DNA of 64,000 nt from JAWLBY01 sp041687455. Its GTDB lineage: Bacteria > Pseudomonadota > Gammaproteobacteria > Xanthomonadales > Xanthomonadaceae. This document shows positions 43,195 through 54,665 of the stretch, one piece after another (positions within the stretch are counted from its first letter, which is position 1; each line of letters opens with the position of its first letter). A program made the position numbers and the translations under genes. The notes under the pieces are model-generated. The model was not told the origin of the DNA, did no database searches, and was given only the letters and a program-made list of their open reading frames with translations. The stretch spans positions 26,579-90,578 of the forward strand of contig JAWLBY010000017.1 in NCBI GenBank assembly GCA_041687455.1, given 5' to 3'.

Positions 43195-43902
43195 GTGGAC
43201 AAGGGCATCCGGATCGAAGGCCTGCGCAAGCGCTACGGCAGCGGCGACACCGCGGTCGATGCACTGAAGCAGGTCGACATGCAGGTCGCGCCGGGCGAAG
43301 TGGTCGGGCTGATCGGGCCTTCCGGCTCCGGCAAGAGCACGCTGCTGAAGTGCCTCGGCGCGGTGATCGATCCGAGCGCCGGCCGCATGCGGCTCGGCGA
43401 CGAGACGATCTACGACGACGGCTGGCGCACCCGCGACCTGCGCGCACTGCGCCGCGACCGGATCGGTTTCGTGTTCCAGGCGCCGTACCTGATCCCGTTC
43501 CTCGACGTGCTCGACAACGTCGCGCTGCTGCCGATGCTGGCCGGCGTGGCGAATGCCGACGCCCGTGCGCGCGCGCTCGAACTGCTGACCGCGCTCGACG
43601 TCGCGCATCGCGCGCGGGCGATGCCGTCGCAGTTGTCGGGCGGCGAACAGCAGCGTGTCGCGATCGCGCGCGGGCTGGTCAACCGGCCGCCGGTGATCCT
43701 CGCCGACGAGCCGACCGCGCCGCTCGACTCCGAACGCGCACTGGCCGTGATCAGGAGCCTGAATGAGATGGCACAGCGCTTCGAGACTGCGGTGATCGTC
43801 GTCACCCACGACGAGAAGATCATTCCGACCTTCCGCCGCATCTACCACATCCGCGACGGCGTAACCCACGAAGAAGCCGGCGAAGGCCGCAGCATCGGCT
43901 GA
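43195..43902 (+). CDS. ABC transporter ATP-binding protein (LolD/MacB type)
   Basis: A 235-residue ATPase: Walker A GPSGSGKST, Q-loop FVFQAPYLIPF, signature LSGGEQQRVAIARGL, Walker B VILADEPTAPLDS, H-loop VVTHDEK. The Walker B region has TAPLDS in place of the common TGALDS; a conservative change. GTG start at 43195 follows the permease stop directly. Completes the four-gene TetR-regulated exporter operon. Confidence 0.92.
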   Translation: MDKGIRIEGLRKRYGSGDTAVDALKQVDMQVAPGEVVGLIGPSGSGKSTLLKCLGAVIDPSAGRMRLGDETIYDDGWRTRDLRALRRDRIGFVFQAPYLIPFLDVLDNVALLPMLAGVANADARARALELLTALDVAHRARAMPSQLSGGEQQRVAIARGLVNRPPVILADEPTAPLDSERALAVIRSLNEMAQRFETAVIVVTHDEKIIPTFRRIYHIRDGVTHEEAGEGRSIG

Positions 43903-43976
43903 GGCCTGCCGCAGCACGCGCCGTCGAATCGCCGTGCCGGCCGTCCGGCACCCACCTCCACCCGATGAGGTTCCCC

Positions 43977-44447
43977 ATGTTCCCTGCCATGACGCTCGCT
44001 GCTTTCCTGGCCGGCCTGCCGGCCGCCCCGACGCCGGCAGCGATCGCCGCAGTCGGCCAACCGCCGGAGACCGCCGAAGCCGAGACCGCCCCGGCCACGC
44101 TGCTGTCGATCATGCGCGAGCTCGGTGAACTGCTGCAGCACACCGCCGGAGCCATTGCGCTCGGCCAATGGGATGACGTCGATGCGGCGGCGCGACGGAT
44201 CGCCGACCATCCGACACCCGCGTTCGCCGAGAAGGCCCGTGTGATGCGGGCGGTCGGCGCCGGTGCCGGCCGCTTCCGTGCTCATGATCGCGCCGTGCAC
44301 GACGCCGCGCTGGTGCTTGCCGATGCGGCCCGGCGACGCGACGCCGCCGCTGCGATCGGTGCATTCGCCGACGTCCAGTCCGGCTGCCTCGAATGCCATC
44401 AGGCGTTCCGCGACGACATCCGCAGACACCTGCACCCGGCCGACTGA
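43977..44447 (+). CDS. Cytochrome c' (class II c-type cytochrome)
   Basis: A 156-residue periplasmic protein, with an N-terminal signal peptide, then a four-helix bundle. The haem attachment motif CLECH is near the C-terminus, as in class II cytochromes. These proteins bind nitric oxide and protect against it; a NO reductase cluster lies 5 kb away, which fits. Start ATG 43977 has GAGG eight bases upstream; ATG 43965 is an alternative adding four residues. Confidence 0.85.
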   Translation: MFPAMTLAAFLAGLPAAPTPAAIAAVGQPPETAEAETAPATLLSIMRELGELLQHTAGAIALGQWDDVDAAARRIADHPTPAFAEKARVMRAVGAGAGRFRAHDRAVHDAALVLADAARRRDAAAAIGAFADVQSGCLECHQAFRDDIRRHLHPAD

Positions 44448-44457
44448 GCCAGCCCGC

Positions 44458-45258
44458 TCACTGCCGCTCGAACCGGCGCAACCGATCGGCGAGGCTGGCA
44501 CGGGTCAGTTCGCCGATGTGGGTGTCGACCAACTGCCCGCGGGCGTCGAAGAACAGCGTGGTCGGCAAGCCACGTGAACCGACCGCGCGGGCCAGATCGG
44601 AATGGTTGTCGAGCAGCACCGCATCGGCCGGCAGCGGCTGGCCGTCGAGAAAGCCACGCACGTCGGCCATGGGCTCGCCCTGGTTGACGAACACGAACTC
44701 GATGTCGCGCCGCAGCCGCTGCGCCTCGAGCAGCGCCGGCATCTCGCGCCGGCACGGCGGACACCAGCTCGCCCACAGGTTGATCACGGTCGGCCGTCCG
44801 GCGTACTGCTGCAACGCCACCGGCCGACCATCGAGCGAGCGCAATGTCAGCTCCGGCAGCGGCATCGGCGTGCCCTGCAGCAGCCACAACATGATCGTCA
44901 GCACGCCCCAGGTTGCCATGCCGCCGGCCAGCGCCGCGGCCACCGGCCGCTGCAGCAGCGGCCTGCGCCGCAATCGCCACAGCACGAAGACCGCCGCGCA
45001 CAGCAGGCCCGCCCACGCCGTGTAACCGCCGTCGCCGAAGCGCAGCATCGACCACGGCTCGGCCGCGTACTGCGGCCACCACTGCACGATGAAGCCGATC
45101 CGCGCGCCGAGCACGCCGACGCCGAGCGTATCGAGCAGCAGCGCGACCGCGCGCCGGCGTTCGCCGGCGTCGGCACGCCGCCGTGCAATCACGATCGCGA
45201 CGATCAGGCCGACCGCGATCAGGCCGACGGCCAGCGGAAACGGACCGATCGAGGTCAT
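44458..45258 (-). CDS. Membrane-anchored TlpA-like thioredoxin
   Basis: A 266-residue protein. The N-terminal half has about four hydrophobic helices resembling an Lgt-like membrane domain (GVLGARIGFIVQWWPQYA), the C-terminal half is a TlpA/ResA thioredoxin domain with the redox motif WCPPC and the cis-proline loop GLPTTLFFDARG. It is expected to reduce or transfer disulfides in the periplasm, useful for cytochrome c maturation; a cytochrome c' gene lies convergent to it. ATG 45258 was chosen as the first methionine before the membrane domain. Confidence 0.87.
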   Translation of the reverse strand: MTSIGPFPLAVGLIAVGLIVAIVIARRRADAGERRRAVALLLDTLGVGVLGARIGFIVQWWPQYAAEPWSMLRFGDGGYTAWAGLLCAAVFVLWRLRRRPLLQRPVAAALAGGMATWGVLTIMLWLLQGTPMPLPELTLRSLDGRPVALQQYAGRPTVINLWASWCPPCRREMPALLEAQRLRRDIEFVFVNQGEPMADVRGFLDGQPLPADAVLLDNHSDLARAVGSRGLPTTLFFDARGQLVDTHIGELTRASLADRLRRFERQ

Positions 45259-45527
45259 CCCGGGTGATGCTGCTGTGCAGCGTGCATGGCGTCGTTCATC
45301 GCATCGAAGCTCCGTGCGGCGGGCAGGCGCCGAGTGTGCCGGGGCGGCGGCGGACCGACAAATCGCTGGTCGACGGTCGTGCTCGATGGCCGTGTTCAAC
45401 TGGCGCTGCGGTGCGGCCGCTAATCTCGATCTCGACCCGTCACGCCGTGCGCTTCGATCGCTGCGCCGGCCCCGCGGCAGCATCCGGCCCGCCGACGCTG
45501 CCGTCCTCCTGACTGCCGAGGCCGCCG

Positions 45528-47183
45528 ATGATCGAGGACCTCTGGTACAAGAACACCGTCATCTACAGCCTCGACGTCGACAGCTTCATGGACGGCAACG
45601 GCGACGGCATCGGTGACTTCGTGGGCCTGATCGACCGGCTCGAGTACCTGCAGTACCTCGGGGTCGGCGCGGTCTGGCTGGCACCGTTCCAGCCCAGCCC
45701 GGGGCGCGACAACGGCTACGACGTCAGCGACCACTACGGCGTCGATCCGCGCTACGGCACCGGCGGCGATTTCGTCGAGTTCGTGCACCAGGCGAACAAG
45801 CGCGGCATACGCGTGATGATGGACCTGGTCGCCAACCACACCTCCGATCAGCACCGATGGTTCCAGCAGGCGCGCGCCGATCCGGATTCGCGCTATCGCG
45901 ACTGGTACGTCTGGTCGCAGCAGCGGCCGAAAGACTGGAACAAGGGCATGGTATTCCCGGGCGTGCAGGAGCGCACCTGGAGCTACGACCGCCGCGCCCG
46001 CGCCTACTACTTCCATCGCTTCTTCCAGTTCCAGCCCGACCTGAACATCGACAACCCGCATGTGCGCAACGAGATCGAGCGCATCATGGGGTACTGGCTG
46101 CAGCTCGGCGTGGCCGGCTTCCGGCTCGACGCGCTGCCGTTCATGATCGAGCGGAAGGTGCCGGGACGCGACAGCGGCGTGAAGCACTTCGAACACCTCG
46201 CGCAGTTCCGCCGCTTCGCGCAATGGCGGCTCGGCGACGCGATCCTGCTCGGCGAAGCCAACGTGCTGCCGGAGGACTCGGCCGCCTACTTCGGCGGCGA
46301 CGGCGGCGACCACATCCAGATGATGTTCAACTTCTGGGTCAACCAGCATCTGTTCCATGCACTGGCCACTGCCGATGTCGGTGCGCTGATCGATGCGATC
46401 GAGGCGACCCGCGACATTCCGTACACGGCGCAGTGGGCGCATTTCGTCCGCAACCACGACGAACTCGATCTCGGCCGTCTGACCGACGACCAGCGCCAAT
46501 GCGTGTTCGACCGCTTCGGCCCCGAGCCGTGCATGCAACTGTACGGCCGCGGGATCCGTCGCCGGCTGGCGCCGATGCTCGGCGACCGGCGCCACGAGGA
46601 ACTGGCCTACTCGCTGATGTTCTCGCTGCCGGGCACGCCGGTGATCCGCTACGGCGACGAACTCGGCATGGGCGACGACCTGAGCCTGCCGCAACGCGAA
46701 GCGGTGCGCACACCGATGCAGTGGGCCGACGACGTCAACGGCGGCTTCTCGCTGGCCGACCGGACCGTGCACCGGGTGATTTCCGACGGCGTCTGGAGCT
46801 ATCGGCACATCAACGTCGCCGCGCAGCGCCGCAAGCCGGATTCGCTGTTGAGCTGGACGGTGCGGATGATCGCGCTGCGCAAGGTATGTCCCGAGATCGG
46901 CTGGGGCCGCTGCAGCGTGCTCGACAGCGGCAGCCGGCACGTGCTCGCGCTGCGTTACGTGTGGCGCGACAACACGCTGGTCGTCGTGCACAACTTTTCC
47001 GACCGCCGCCAGGAAGCACTGATCGAGCCTGACGTCGCCGACGCTGCGCAACTGTCCAACCTGCTGATCGATCAGGACCTGCACGCGGCCGATGGCCGGC
47101 ACCGGATCGCGCTCGACGCGCTCGGCTACGCCTGGTACCGGGTCGGCGGACTCGACGGCACGGTCCGGCGCAACCACGAATAG
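45528..47183 (+). CDS. GH13 alpha-amylase-family enzyme, trehalose synthase-like
   Basis: A 551-residue glycoside hydrolase family 13 enzyme. Conserved regions: DLVANHTSDQHRWF (region I), GFRLDALPF with nucleophile Asp201, LLGEANVLP with acid/base Glu243, FVRNHDELDL with Asp311. The start WYKNTVIYSLDVDSFMDGNGDGIGD is typical of trehalose synthase (maltose-trehalose isomerase) and its close relatives. An additional maltokinase domain, sometimes present, is absent. The role is probably trehalose or glucan metabolism. Confidence 0.87.
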   Translation: MIEDLWYKNTVIYSLDVDSFMDGNGDGIGDFVGLIDRLEYLQYLGVGAVWLAPFQPSPGRDNGYDVSDHYGVDPRYGTGGDFVEFVHQANKRGIRVMMDLVANHTSDQHRWFQQARADPDSRYRDWYVWSQQRPKDWNKGMVFPGVQERTWSYDRRARAYYFHRFFQFQPDLNIDNPHVRNEIERIMGYWLQLGVAGFRLDALPFMIERKVPGRDSGVKHFEHLAQFRRFAQWRLGDAILLGEANVLPEDSAAYFGGDGGDHIQMMFNFWVNQHLFHALATADVGALIDAIEATRDIPYTAQWAHFVRNHDELDLGRLTDDQRQCVFDRFGPEPCMQLYGRGIRRRLAPMLGDRRHEELAYSLMFSLPGTPVIRYGDELGMGDDLSLPQREAVRTPMQWADDVNGGFSLADRTVHRVISDGVWSYRHINVAAQRRKPDSLLSWTVRMIALRKVCPEIGWGRCSVLDSGSRHVLALRYVWRDNTLVVVHNFSDRRQEALIEPDVADAAQLSNLLIDQDLHAADGRHRIALDALGYAWYRVGGLDGTVRRNHE

Positions 47184-47327
47184 CCCGGCACTGACTGCGC
47201 ATCGGCCCTGCCTCCCGCCGGGGGCGCGCGATCGGTCGACGAACGGTCGAACACGCCCGGCTGCGTCACAGCCGGGCCCGGCCGTCGACGCTATGATCCC
47301 GTTCAGACTCAGGGTCGAGTGCGTGCA

Positions 47328-48650
47328 ATGACCGCCACCCCGCTTCCGCTGATCGATGTCGACCGGCTGCAGCTCGGCATGTATGTCGTGCTCGACGTCG
47401 GCTGGCGCAACCACCCGTTCGCGCTGAGCAGCTTCACGCTGCGCACCGAGGAACAGTTGAACCAGTTGCGCTCGCTCGGCCCGCGCCAGGTCCGCTATTG
47501 CCCGGACCGCAGCACGACCGGACCGCTCGATCCGGTGCCGGCCCACGATGCTGCCGGCCCGACCGTTGCCGCACTGGCCGACACTGCAGGCACTGACGAT
47601 GCGCCGGCACCGCCGGCCACTGCCGTCATCGACGACCCGCTGCACCGGCAGGAGCTGTCGCTGCGCCGCGTCGAGGCCGAGTACCAGCTCGCCGCGCAAC
47701 GTCACCAGGCGATGATGAAGTCCGTGCTCGGCGACCCGCAGCAGGCGCGCCGGTTGGCCGAACAGCTCGGCGATTCGATGCTCGAGTGGCTGGCTGAGGC
47801 GCCGGAGTTGGCGGTGCGACTGCTGTCGCAGCGGGTCGGCGATCCGCTGTCGGCGCACGAGGTCGGCGTCACGACGCTGGCGCTGCTGCTGGCCCGCGAA
47901 TGCGGGTTCTCGCGGCTCGACATGCAGCACACCGCCGTGGCCGCGCTGCTGCACGACATCGGCAAGCTGACGATTCCGAGCTTCCTGCACGAGGAGACCG
48001 GCAAGCTGACCGAGTTCGAACGCCGCAGCTACCGCCGGCATGTCGAGCTCGGCGTGGAACTTGCCACGATCCTCGAACTGCCGCGACCGGTCGGCCGCGC
48101 GATCGCCGAGCACCACGAACGCTGCGACGGCAGCGGCTTCCCGGCGGCGCTGCGCGGCGACCAGATGTCGCCGGTCGGCCGCGTGCTGGCGATCGCCAAT
48201 CGCTACCTGCGGCTGGTCGCGCCGCTGCGCACCGAAGCCAGCCTGTCACCGCACGCGGCGCTGCAGCGCATGTACGGTGTCGAACGGGCGCATTTCGACC
48301 CGGTGTTCCTGCCGCGCTTCGTGCGCATCATGGGCATCTTCCCGCCGGGCACGATGGTCGAACTGACCGACCGCCGGATGGCGATCGTGATCGCGTCGCG
48401 ACCGGGCATGTCGCTGTCGCCGCGGGTGCAGATCACCGACGCTCCGGACCGCGACGAGCCGAGCCTGGCGATCGATCTGCAGCCGGATGCAGGCCCGCGC
48501 GTGCTGTGCAGCGTGCAGCCGGATCAGCTCAATCCGCGCTGGGCGCAACGGGCCCGGCAACTGGCCCGCTCGGCGATCTTCATCGAACCGATGGCGGCCC
48601 GCACCGATGCCGCTGCAATGGCAGCGCGGAACGCCGTCGCGCTTGCCTGA
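47328..48650 (+). CDS. HD-GYP domain cyclic di-GMP phosphodiesterase
   Basis: A 440-residue protein; N-terminal DUF3391-like domain (IDVDRLQLGMYVVLDVGWRNHPF), linker, then an HD-GYP domain at residues about 175-330. The HD motif is LLHDIGKLTIP, followed by HVELG and HHERCDGSGFP, where Phe replaces the Tyr of GYP. The metal-binding residues are kept. Likely degrades cyclic di-GMP. The start can be ATG 47328 or GTG 47319. Confidence 0.87.
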   Translation: MTATPLPLIDVDRLQLGMYVVLDVGWRNHPFALSSFTLRTEEQLNQLRSLGPRQVRYCPDRSTTGPLDPVPAHDAAGPTVAALADTAGTDDAPAPPATAVIDDPLHRQELSLRRVEAEYQLAAQRHQAMMKSVLGDPQQARRLAEQLGDSMLEWLAEAPELAVRLLSQRVGDPLSAHEVGVTTLALLLARECGFSRLDMQHTAVAALLHDIGKLTIPSFLHEETGKLTEFERRSYRRHVELGVELATILELPRPVGRAIAEHHERCDGSGFPAALRGDQMSPVGRVLAIANRYLRLVAPLRTEASLSPHAALQRMYGVERAHFDPVFLPRFVRIMGIFPPGTMVELTDRRMAIVIASRPGMSLSPRVQITDAPDRDEPSLAIDLQPDAGPRVLCSVQPDQLNPRWAQRARQLARSAIFIEPMAARTDAAAMAARNAVALA

Positions 48651-49222
48651 GCGGCGTCGATCGATACCGCACCGGTGGCGTCAGCCCGGTTTCAGCTCGC
48701 ACGCGCTTTGATGTCGGTGCGGTCGAGCTGGCCGTGCGTCGCGCGCTGGTCGGCGACCGACCAGGTCGCCATCCTGTTGGGCTCGCCCGGACTGTTCATG
48801 AATCGCCGTGTGATTGCGCAGAGACTTGTTCGCGCGGGGGAATCCGACCGAGCGGAATACCCTGGCGCATTTCCGAGGGAGGAGAATTCCCTGTGCGGAA
48901 AAATTCGATCAAGGGCATGAGCGGATTCACGAGTAGACCGGGTTAACATCGCTGCTGCGGTCCCCGCCCTGCCCTGCCACTCCATCGTCCATGGCCCACG
49001 CTGTGTTGCAACGCGATTCGCGCCAGAATTCGACGAGGCTTCGCCTGACCTTGCACTAGCCGGCCGGGCGCCGCCTGCGCCGCGCCCGGCATGCCCCACT
49101 CGCTGCGCCCGATCGTTCGATCGGTCACGCCCGTCGTTCCGTTCCGGATCCGCCGGGTATCAACGGCCGCGCCGTTTCCGGCGCGCCGCTTCGATCCAGC
49201 GTCATCTCGTAAGGAGTTCTCC
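48651..49222. other. Intergenic region, about 570 bp
   Basis: Lies between the HD-GYP and Rnk genes. Only short frames without family resemblance are seen. The last bases hold AAGGAG, the ribosome binding site of rnk. No repeat or RNA gene recognised. Confidence 0.5.
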
Positions 49223-49633
49223 ATGGCAGTGCAGATGCTCACGCTGTCCCGATTCGACCTGCTGCGGCTCGAGCCGCTGCTGTCGAACACGATGTCGGGC
49301 GAGCTGCCCGATTACCTGCAATCACTCGACCTCAAGCTCGCGTCGTGCATCGACATTCCACCGGCCGAGGTTCCGGCCGACATCGTGACGATGAACAGCC
49401 GGGTGCGCCTGCAGGCCGTCGACAGCCAGCGGTCGTTCGACTACGAACTGGTGTTCCCGTCCGATGCCGATCCGACGCTCGGCAAGGTCTCGGTGCTGAC
49501 ACCGATCGGCGCGGCGCTGCTCGGCGCCCGTGTCGGCGACATCATCGATGTGTCGACGCCGGGCAACCTGCGCCGGCTGCGGATCGCCGCACTGCTGTTC
49601 CAGCCGGAAGCCGCGGGACGCTTCGATCTGTGA
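49223..49633 (+). CDS. rnk: Rnk-like GreA/GreB-family protein
   Basis: A 136-residue protein matching nucleoside diphosphate kinase regulator Rnk. The C-terminal FKBP-like domain carries VNSR-like VTMNSRVRLQ, FDYELVFPSDADPTLGKVSVLTPIGAALLGARVGD, and a short N-terminal helical part replaces the longer coiled coil of GreA. Rnk binds RNA polymerase. A strong AAGGAG precedes ATG 49223. A convergent hairpin separates it from norB. Confidence 0.88.
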   Translation: MAVQMLTLSRFDLLRLEPLLSNTMSGELPDYLQSLDLKLASCIDIPPAEVPADIVTMNSRVRLQAVDSQRSFDYELVFPSDADPTLGKVSVLTPIGAALLGARVGDIIDVSTPGNLRRLRIAALLFQPEAAGRFDL

Positions 49634-49696
49634 GGGATTCCGCATGCGATCGTGATTCCCGTGATCGCACCGCCGGCATTCCGGAAGCCGCAGCAA

Positions 49697-49744
49697 CGAA
49701 CGAACGGCGGGCCACAGCCTGAGGCCGAAGCCCGCCGTCGTTCG
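49697..49744. terminator. Bidirectional hairpin between rnk and norB
   Basis: Fifteen-base stem CGAACGACGGCGGGC-like with one bulged A on the left arm and a 17-base loop, between the convergent rnk and norB genes. Confidence 0.65.
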
Positions 49745-49800
49745 AACACCCCCTGCCGACCGAAGCACGGCACCAGCGGTGCCGTGCAACGGACACAACA

Positions 49801-52083
49801 CTACCCTTCGGTCGACCCGGCCACCGCGGCGCCGGTCTGGCGGCCGAATGCCGAACGGCGCAGCACGCCGGTCACGACCTGCCACGCGAGCGCCAGCGCG
49901 CCGGTGATGAACACCAGGTCGCCGACCGTGCGCACCCAGCGCAGCACTTCGAGGAACGGCTGCTGCAGGAATTCCTCGCTGCGCGCATACCACAACCCCT
50001 CGCTGACACTGGCGTGGAACTGGAACAGGCCGATCGGCAGCAGGCTGGTCGCGATCATCAGCGCCAGGCCGGCGTTGAGCCACCAGAAGCCGACCGTCAT
50101 CCAGCGATCGTTGAATACCAGCCCGGGGCGGATGTAGCGCAGCACCAGCAGCGTGAAGCCGAGCGCGAGGAACCCGTACACACCGAACAGCGCCGCATGC
50201 GCATGCACCGGCGTCGTGTTGAGGCCCTGCAGGTAGTACAGCGCGATCGGCGGGTTGATCATGAAGCCGAACACGCCGGCGCCGAGCATGTTCCAGAACG
50301 CCACCGCAATGAAGCACATCAGCGGCCACTTGACCTGTGCCATCCACGGCGCGCGGCTCCTCAGGCTCCAGTGTTCCCAGGCCTCGTAGCCGAGCACCAC
50401 CAACGGCACGACTTCGAGCGCACTGAACACCGCACCGACCGCCATCACCGGCGTCGTGGTGCCGGAGAAGTACAGGTGGTGGAAGGTGCCGGGCACGCCT
50501 CCGAGCATGAACAGGCAGGCCGACGCGAGGCTCGCGATCGTCGCCGTGCGCTTGCTGACCAGTCCGAGCGTCGAGAAGATGAATGCCAGCGCGGTGGTCG
50601 CGAACACCTCGAAGAAGCCTTCGACCCACAGGTGCACGACCCACCAGCGCCAGTACTCCATCACCGACAGATGGGTGCGTTCGCCGTAGGCGAGGCCCGC
50701 CCCGTAGAACAAACCGATCGCGACCACCGATGCGGTCAGCAGGACCAGCAGGTGCTTGTCGCCGGGCTTGCGCAGCGCCGGCACGATGCAGCGCATCATC
50801 AGACCGAGCCAGATCAGCACGCCGAGCAGCTTGCCGATCTGCCACAGGCGACCGAGATCGACGTACTCGTAGCCCTGGTGGCCGAGCCAGAAATTCCACT
50901 CCGCCGGCATGATCTGCGCGATCGCGAGGTAGTTGCCGACGAACGAACCGACCACCACCACCACCAGCGCCCAGAACAGCACGTCGACGCCGAGCTTCTG
51001 TCCGGCCGGATCGCGGCCGCCGTTGATGACCGGCGCGAGGAACAGGCCGGCGGCGAGGAAACCGGTAGCGATCCAGAACAGCGCGCTCTGGATGTGCCAG
51101 GTGCGGACCAGCGAATACGGCAGCCACTGCGACAGGTCGATGCCGTAGAAATGCTGCCCCTCGACCGTGTAGTGCGCGGTCAGGCCACCGAGCATGACCT
51201 GGAACGCGAACAATCCGACCACCAGCAGCAGGTACTTGCCGAGCGCACGCTGCGACGGCGTCAGCGCCAGCCGCGTCAGCGGATCCTGCGCCGGCACCTG
51301 CGGCTCGTGTTCCTCCTTGCCGCGCAGGAAAGCCCAGGCCCAGACCAGCAGGCCGACGCCGGCGATCAGCACGATCACGCTGATCACCGACCAGACCACG
51401 TTCTCGGCGGTCGGGCGGTTGCCGATCAATGGTTCGTGCGGCCAGTTGTTGGTGTAGGTCGCGCTGGTGCCGGGCCGCTCGGTCGCGGCGACCCACGCCG
51501 TCCAGAAGAAGAATCCGGCCATCTGCGCGCGGCGCTCGGCCGATGGCAGCGTGTCCTCCTTCATCGCGAAACTCTCGCGACTCGAACGCAGCGCCGGATC
51601 TGCGCCGAACAGCCGGTCGTAGTAATCCGCGGTCAGCCGGATCGCTTCGACGCGGCGCGCGCCGAGCGTCAGCGTGCCGTCGGCATCGACATCGTTGCCG
51701 CGGTATTCACGCTGCAACTGCATCTGCAGCCGCGCCTGGCTGTCGGGGTCGAGGTCGGCGTAGCCGTCGGCGCCCTCGTCGATCGCCGCCAGGTCGAGCC
51801 ACGCGACCAGCTCGTGATGCAGCCAGTCGGCGGTCCAGTCCGGCGCCTGGTAGGCGCCATGGCCCCAGATCGATCCGAGCTGCATGCCGCCGACCGATTG
51901 CCAGGCAGTCTGACCGTCGAGGATCGATTCCTGCGTGTAGAGCACCTCGCCCTGCGCGGTGACCACCCGCTCCGGGATCGGCGGCGCGTTGCGATAGACC
52001 TCGGCACCAAACCAGCCGAGCAACGCGAAGGTCACCGCCAGCACCGCGATCAGCAGCGCCCACAGCCGCTTGTACTCAGCCAT
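49801..52083 (-). CDS. norB: Quinol-dependent nitric oxide reductase (qNOR)
   Basis: Reduces two NO to N2O using quinol electrons. The 760-residue single-chain qNOR has an N-terminal helix, a periplasmic cytochrome c-like domain without haem motif (residues about 40-220), then twelve or so helices of the catalytic core. Haem and FeB histidines appear in TWHIQSALFW, VVHLWVEGFFEVFATT, FHHLYFSGT and HAHAALFGVYGF; the glutamate of VEGFFE is the conserved FeB ligand. It starts within the last bases of scdA (8-bp overlap), so both are one operon. Confidence 0.95.
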   Translation of the reverse strand: MAEYKRLWALLIAVLAVTFALLGWFGAEVYRNAPPIPERVVTAQGEVLYTQESILDGQTAWQSVGGMQLGSIWGHGAYQAPDWTADWLHHELVAWLDLAAIDEGADGYADLDPDSQARLQMQLQREYRGNDVDADGTLTLGARRVEAIRLTADYYDRLFGADPALRSSRESFAMKEDTLPSAERRAQMAGFFFWTAWVAATERPGTSATYTNNWPHEPLIGNRPTAENVVWSVISVIVLIAGVGLLVWAWAFLRGKEEHEPQVPAQDPLTRLALTPSQRALGKYLLLVVGLFAFQVMLGGLTAHYTVEGQHFYGIDLSQWLPYSLVRTWHIQSALFWIATGFLAAGLFLAPVINGGRDPAGQKLGVDVLFWALVVVVVGSFVGNYLAIAQIMPAEWNFWLGHQGYEYVDLGRLWQIGKLLGVLIWLGLMMRCIVPALRKPGDKHLLVLLTASVVAIGLFYGAGLAYGERTHLSVMEYWRWWVVHLWVEGFFEVFATTALAFIFSTLGLVSKRTATIASLASACLFMLGGVPGTFHHLYFSGTTTPVMAVGAVFSALEVVPLVVLGYEAWEHWSLRSRAPWMAQVKWPLMCFIAVAFWNMLGAGVFGFMINPPIALYYLQGLNTTPVHAHAALFGVYGFLALGFTLLVLRYIRPGLVFNDRWMTVGFWWLNAGLALMIATSLLPIGLFQFHASVSEGLWYARSEEFLQQPFLEVLRWVRTVGDLVFITGALALAWQVVTGVLRRSAFGRQTGAAVAGSTEG

Positions 52084-52759
52084 GGCTCACCTCCCCGCGC
52101 AACGGCACGCCTTCGAACAGCAGGTTGTTCTCCAGATGGATGTGCTCCATCAGGTCCTCGCGGAACTGCTGCAGCCCGATGTACAGCGCACGCCAGGTAT
52201 TGCAGGCATCGTCGGGAAGCTGCAGCTCGTGCGCCAGCCGGTTCAGCGTTTCGAGATCCCGGCCGTGCTGCAGGTGTTCGTCGCGCATCACGCCGATCGG
52301 ACCCTGCGCCGTGCCGAGGCGGCCGGCAGACAGCAGCGGGAACAGGATCCGTTCTTCCTTGTGCATGTGCTGCAGCAGTTCTGCCTCGACTGCACGCAGA
52401 TGCGCGCTCAGGCCATGCGGGCACTCGGCGCGCGCGCCGTGCACACGCTCGACCCGCTCGGCCAGCCGGATCAGTTCCGGCAACTGCTGCCGATGCTCGG
52501 CGTGGTAGCGGGTTTCGATGTGCGCGATCAGTTGCACCGGATCGCTGTGACGCCAGTCGACGGCCTGCGCGTTGCCGGCGGCCTGCGCGGCGCGGATTGC
52601 CTGCTCGACCTGCTCGGCCGCCAGACCCTTGCGCGCGGCAGCCTCGCGCAAGGGCTCGTGGCCGTTGCAGCAGAAATCGAAGCCGAACTGGCGGAACACC
52701 CGCGTGACGCCGGGGATATCGCGGGCGAGCACGCCCAGGGGTTGATCGAGTAACTGCAC
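52076..52759 (-). CDS. scdA: ScdA/YtfE-family iron-sulfur cluster repair protein (RIC)
   Basis: A 227-residue di-iron protein that repairs Fe-S clusters damaged by NO. With the GTG start at 52759 it begins MQLLDQPLGVLARDIP, aligning with E. coli YtfE (MAYRDQPLGELALSIP). A GGAG site lies at 52768-52771. The DFCCNGH motif gives Cys30 and Cys31. Hemerythrin-type ligands are seen in HIETRYHAEH, HMHKEERILFP, DEHLQHG and MEHIHLENNLLF. Longer frames with ATG at 52795 or 52816 fall inside or upstream of the sigma-54 promoter and cannot be translated from it. Confidence 0.9.
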   Translation of the reverse strand: MQLLDQPLGVLARDIPGVTRVFRQFGFDFCCNGHEPLREAAARKGLAAEQVEQAIRAAQAAGNAQAVDWRHSDPVQLIAHIETRYHAEHRQQLPELIRLAERVERVHGARAECPHGLSAHLRAVEAELLQHMHKEERILFPLLSAGRLGTAQGPIGVMRDEHLQHGRDLETLNRLAHELQLPDDACNTWRALYIGLQQFREDLMEHIHLENNLLFEGVPLRGEVSHG

Positions 52760-52796
52760 GAACCATGCTCCATTGGTGACGACTGGCCGGGCCATA

Positions 52797-52811
52797 GCAA
52801 ACCCCGAGCCA
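52797..52811 (-). promoter_or_regulatory. Sigma-54 promoter of the scdA-norB operon
   Basis: On the minus strand: TGGCTC, five bases, TTTGC, with the -24 GG and -12 GC exactly ten bases apart. Transcription should begin near 52785, leaving a leader of about 26 bases before the GTG. It sits downstream of the three NorR boxes, as needed for enhancer-driven activation. Confidence 0.8.
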
Positions 52812-52852
52812 GTCATCGGGTCACTTCCAAATCAATATCTTGCAGAGGCACG

Positions 52853-52911
52853 GGTATTTTTCACCCGCGTTCGTGTAGGGTGTCATTCACCCCATTGCGG
52901 TTGCTTCAACC
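52853..52911. promoter_or_regulatory. Three NorR enhancer boxes (GGT-N7-ACC)
   Basis: GGTATTTTTCACC at 52853-52865, GGTGTCATTCACC at 52879-52891 and GGTTGCTTCAACC at 52899-52911. All three fit the GGT-N7-ACC NorR consensus known from Ralstonia. The last abuts the norR start codon, so it may also autorepress norR. They lie about 70-120 bp upstream of the sigma-54 transcription start. Confidence 0.85.
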
Positions 52912-54513
<1,602 letters not shown>

Positions 54514-54665
54514 CGGCGCCGCCCGCCGCAGCGGCGCACGCGAACCAGCGATGGATTCCGGCCGCTGCGTCGTTCAACCATCTACCGGCACGATGACGGT
54601 GTCCAGGGAATGACCGGCGGCGACCGCGCGCGTCGCCCCACGCTACTGCAGGAGACCGTTCCGAC

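Noticed and set aside
52760..52816. ATG starts at 52816 and 52795 for the iron-sulfur repair protein
   Set aside because: They lie upstream of, or within, the sigma-54 promoter; the added residues (MTGSGFAMARP and beyond) have no counterpart in YtfE.
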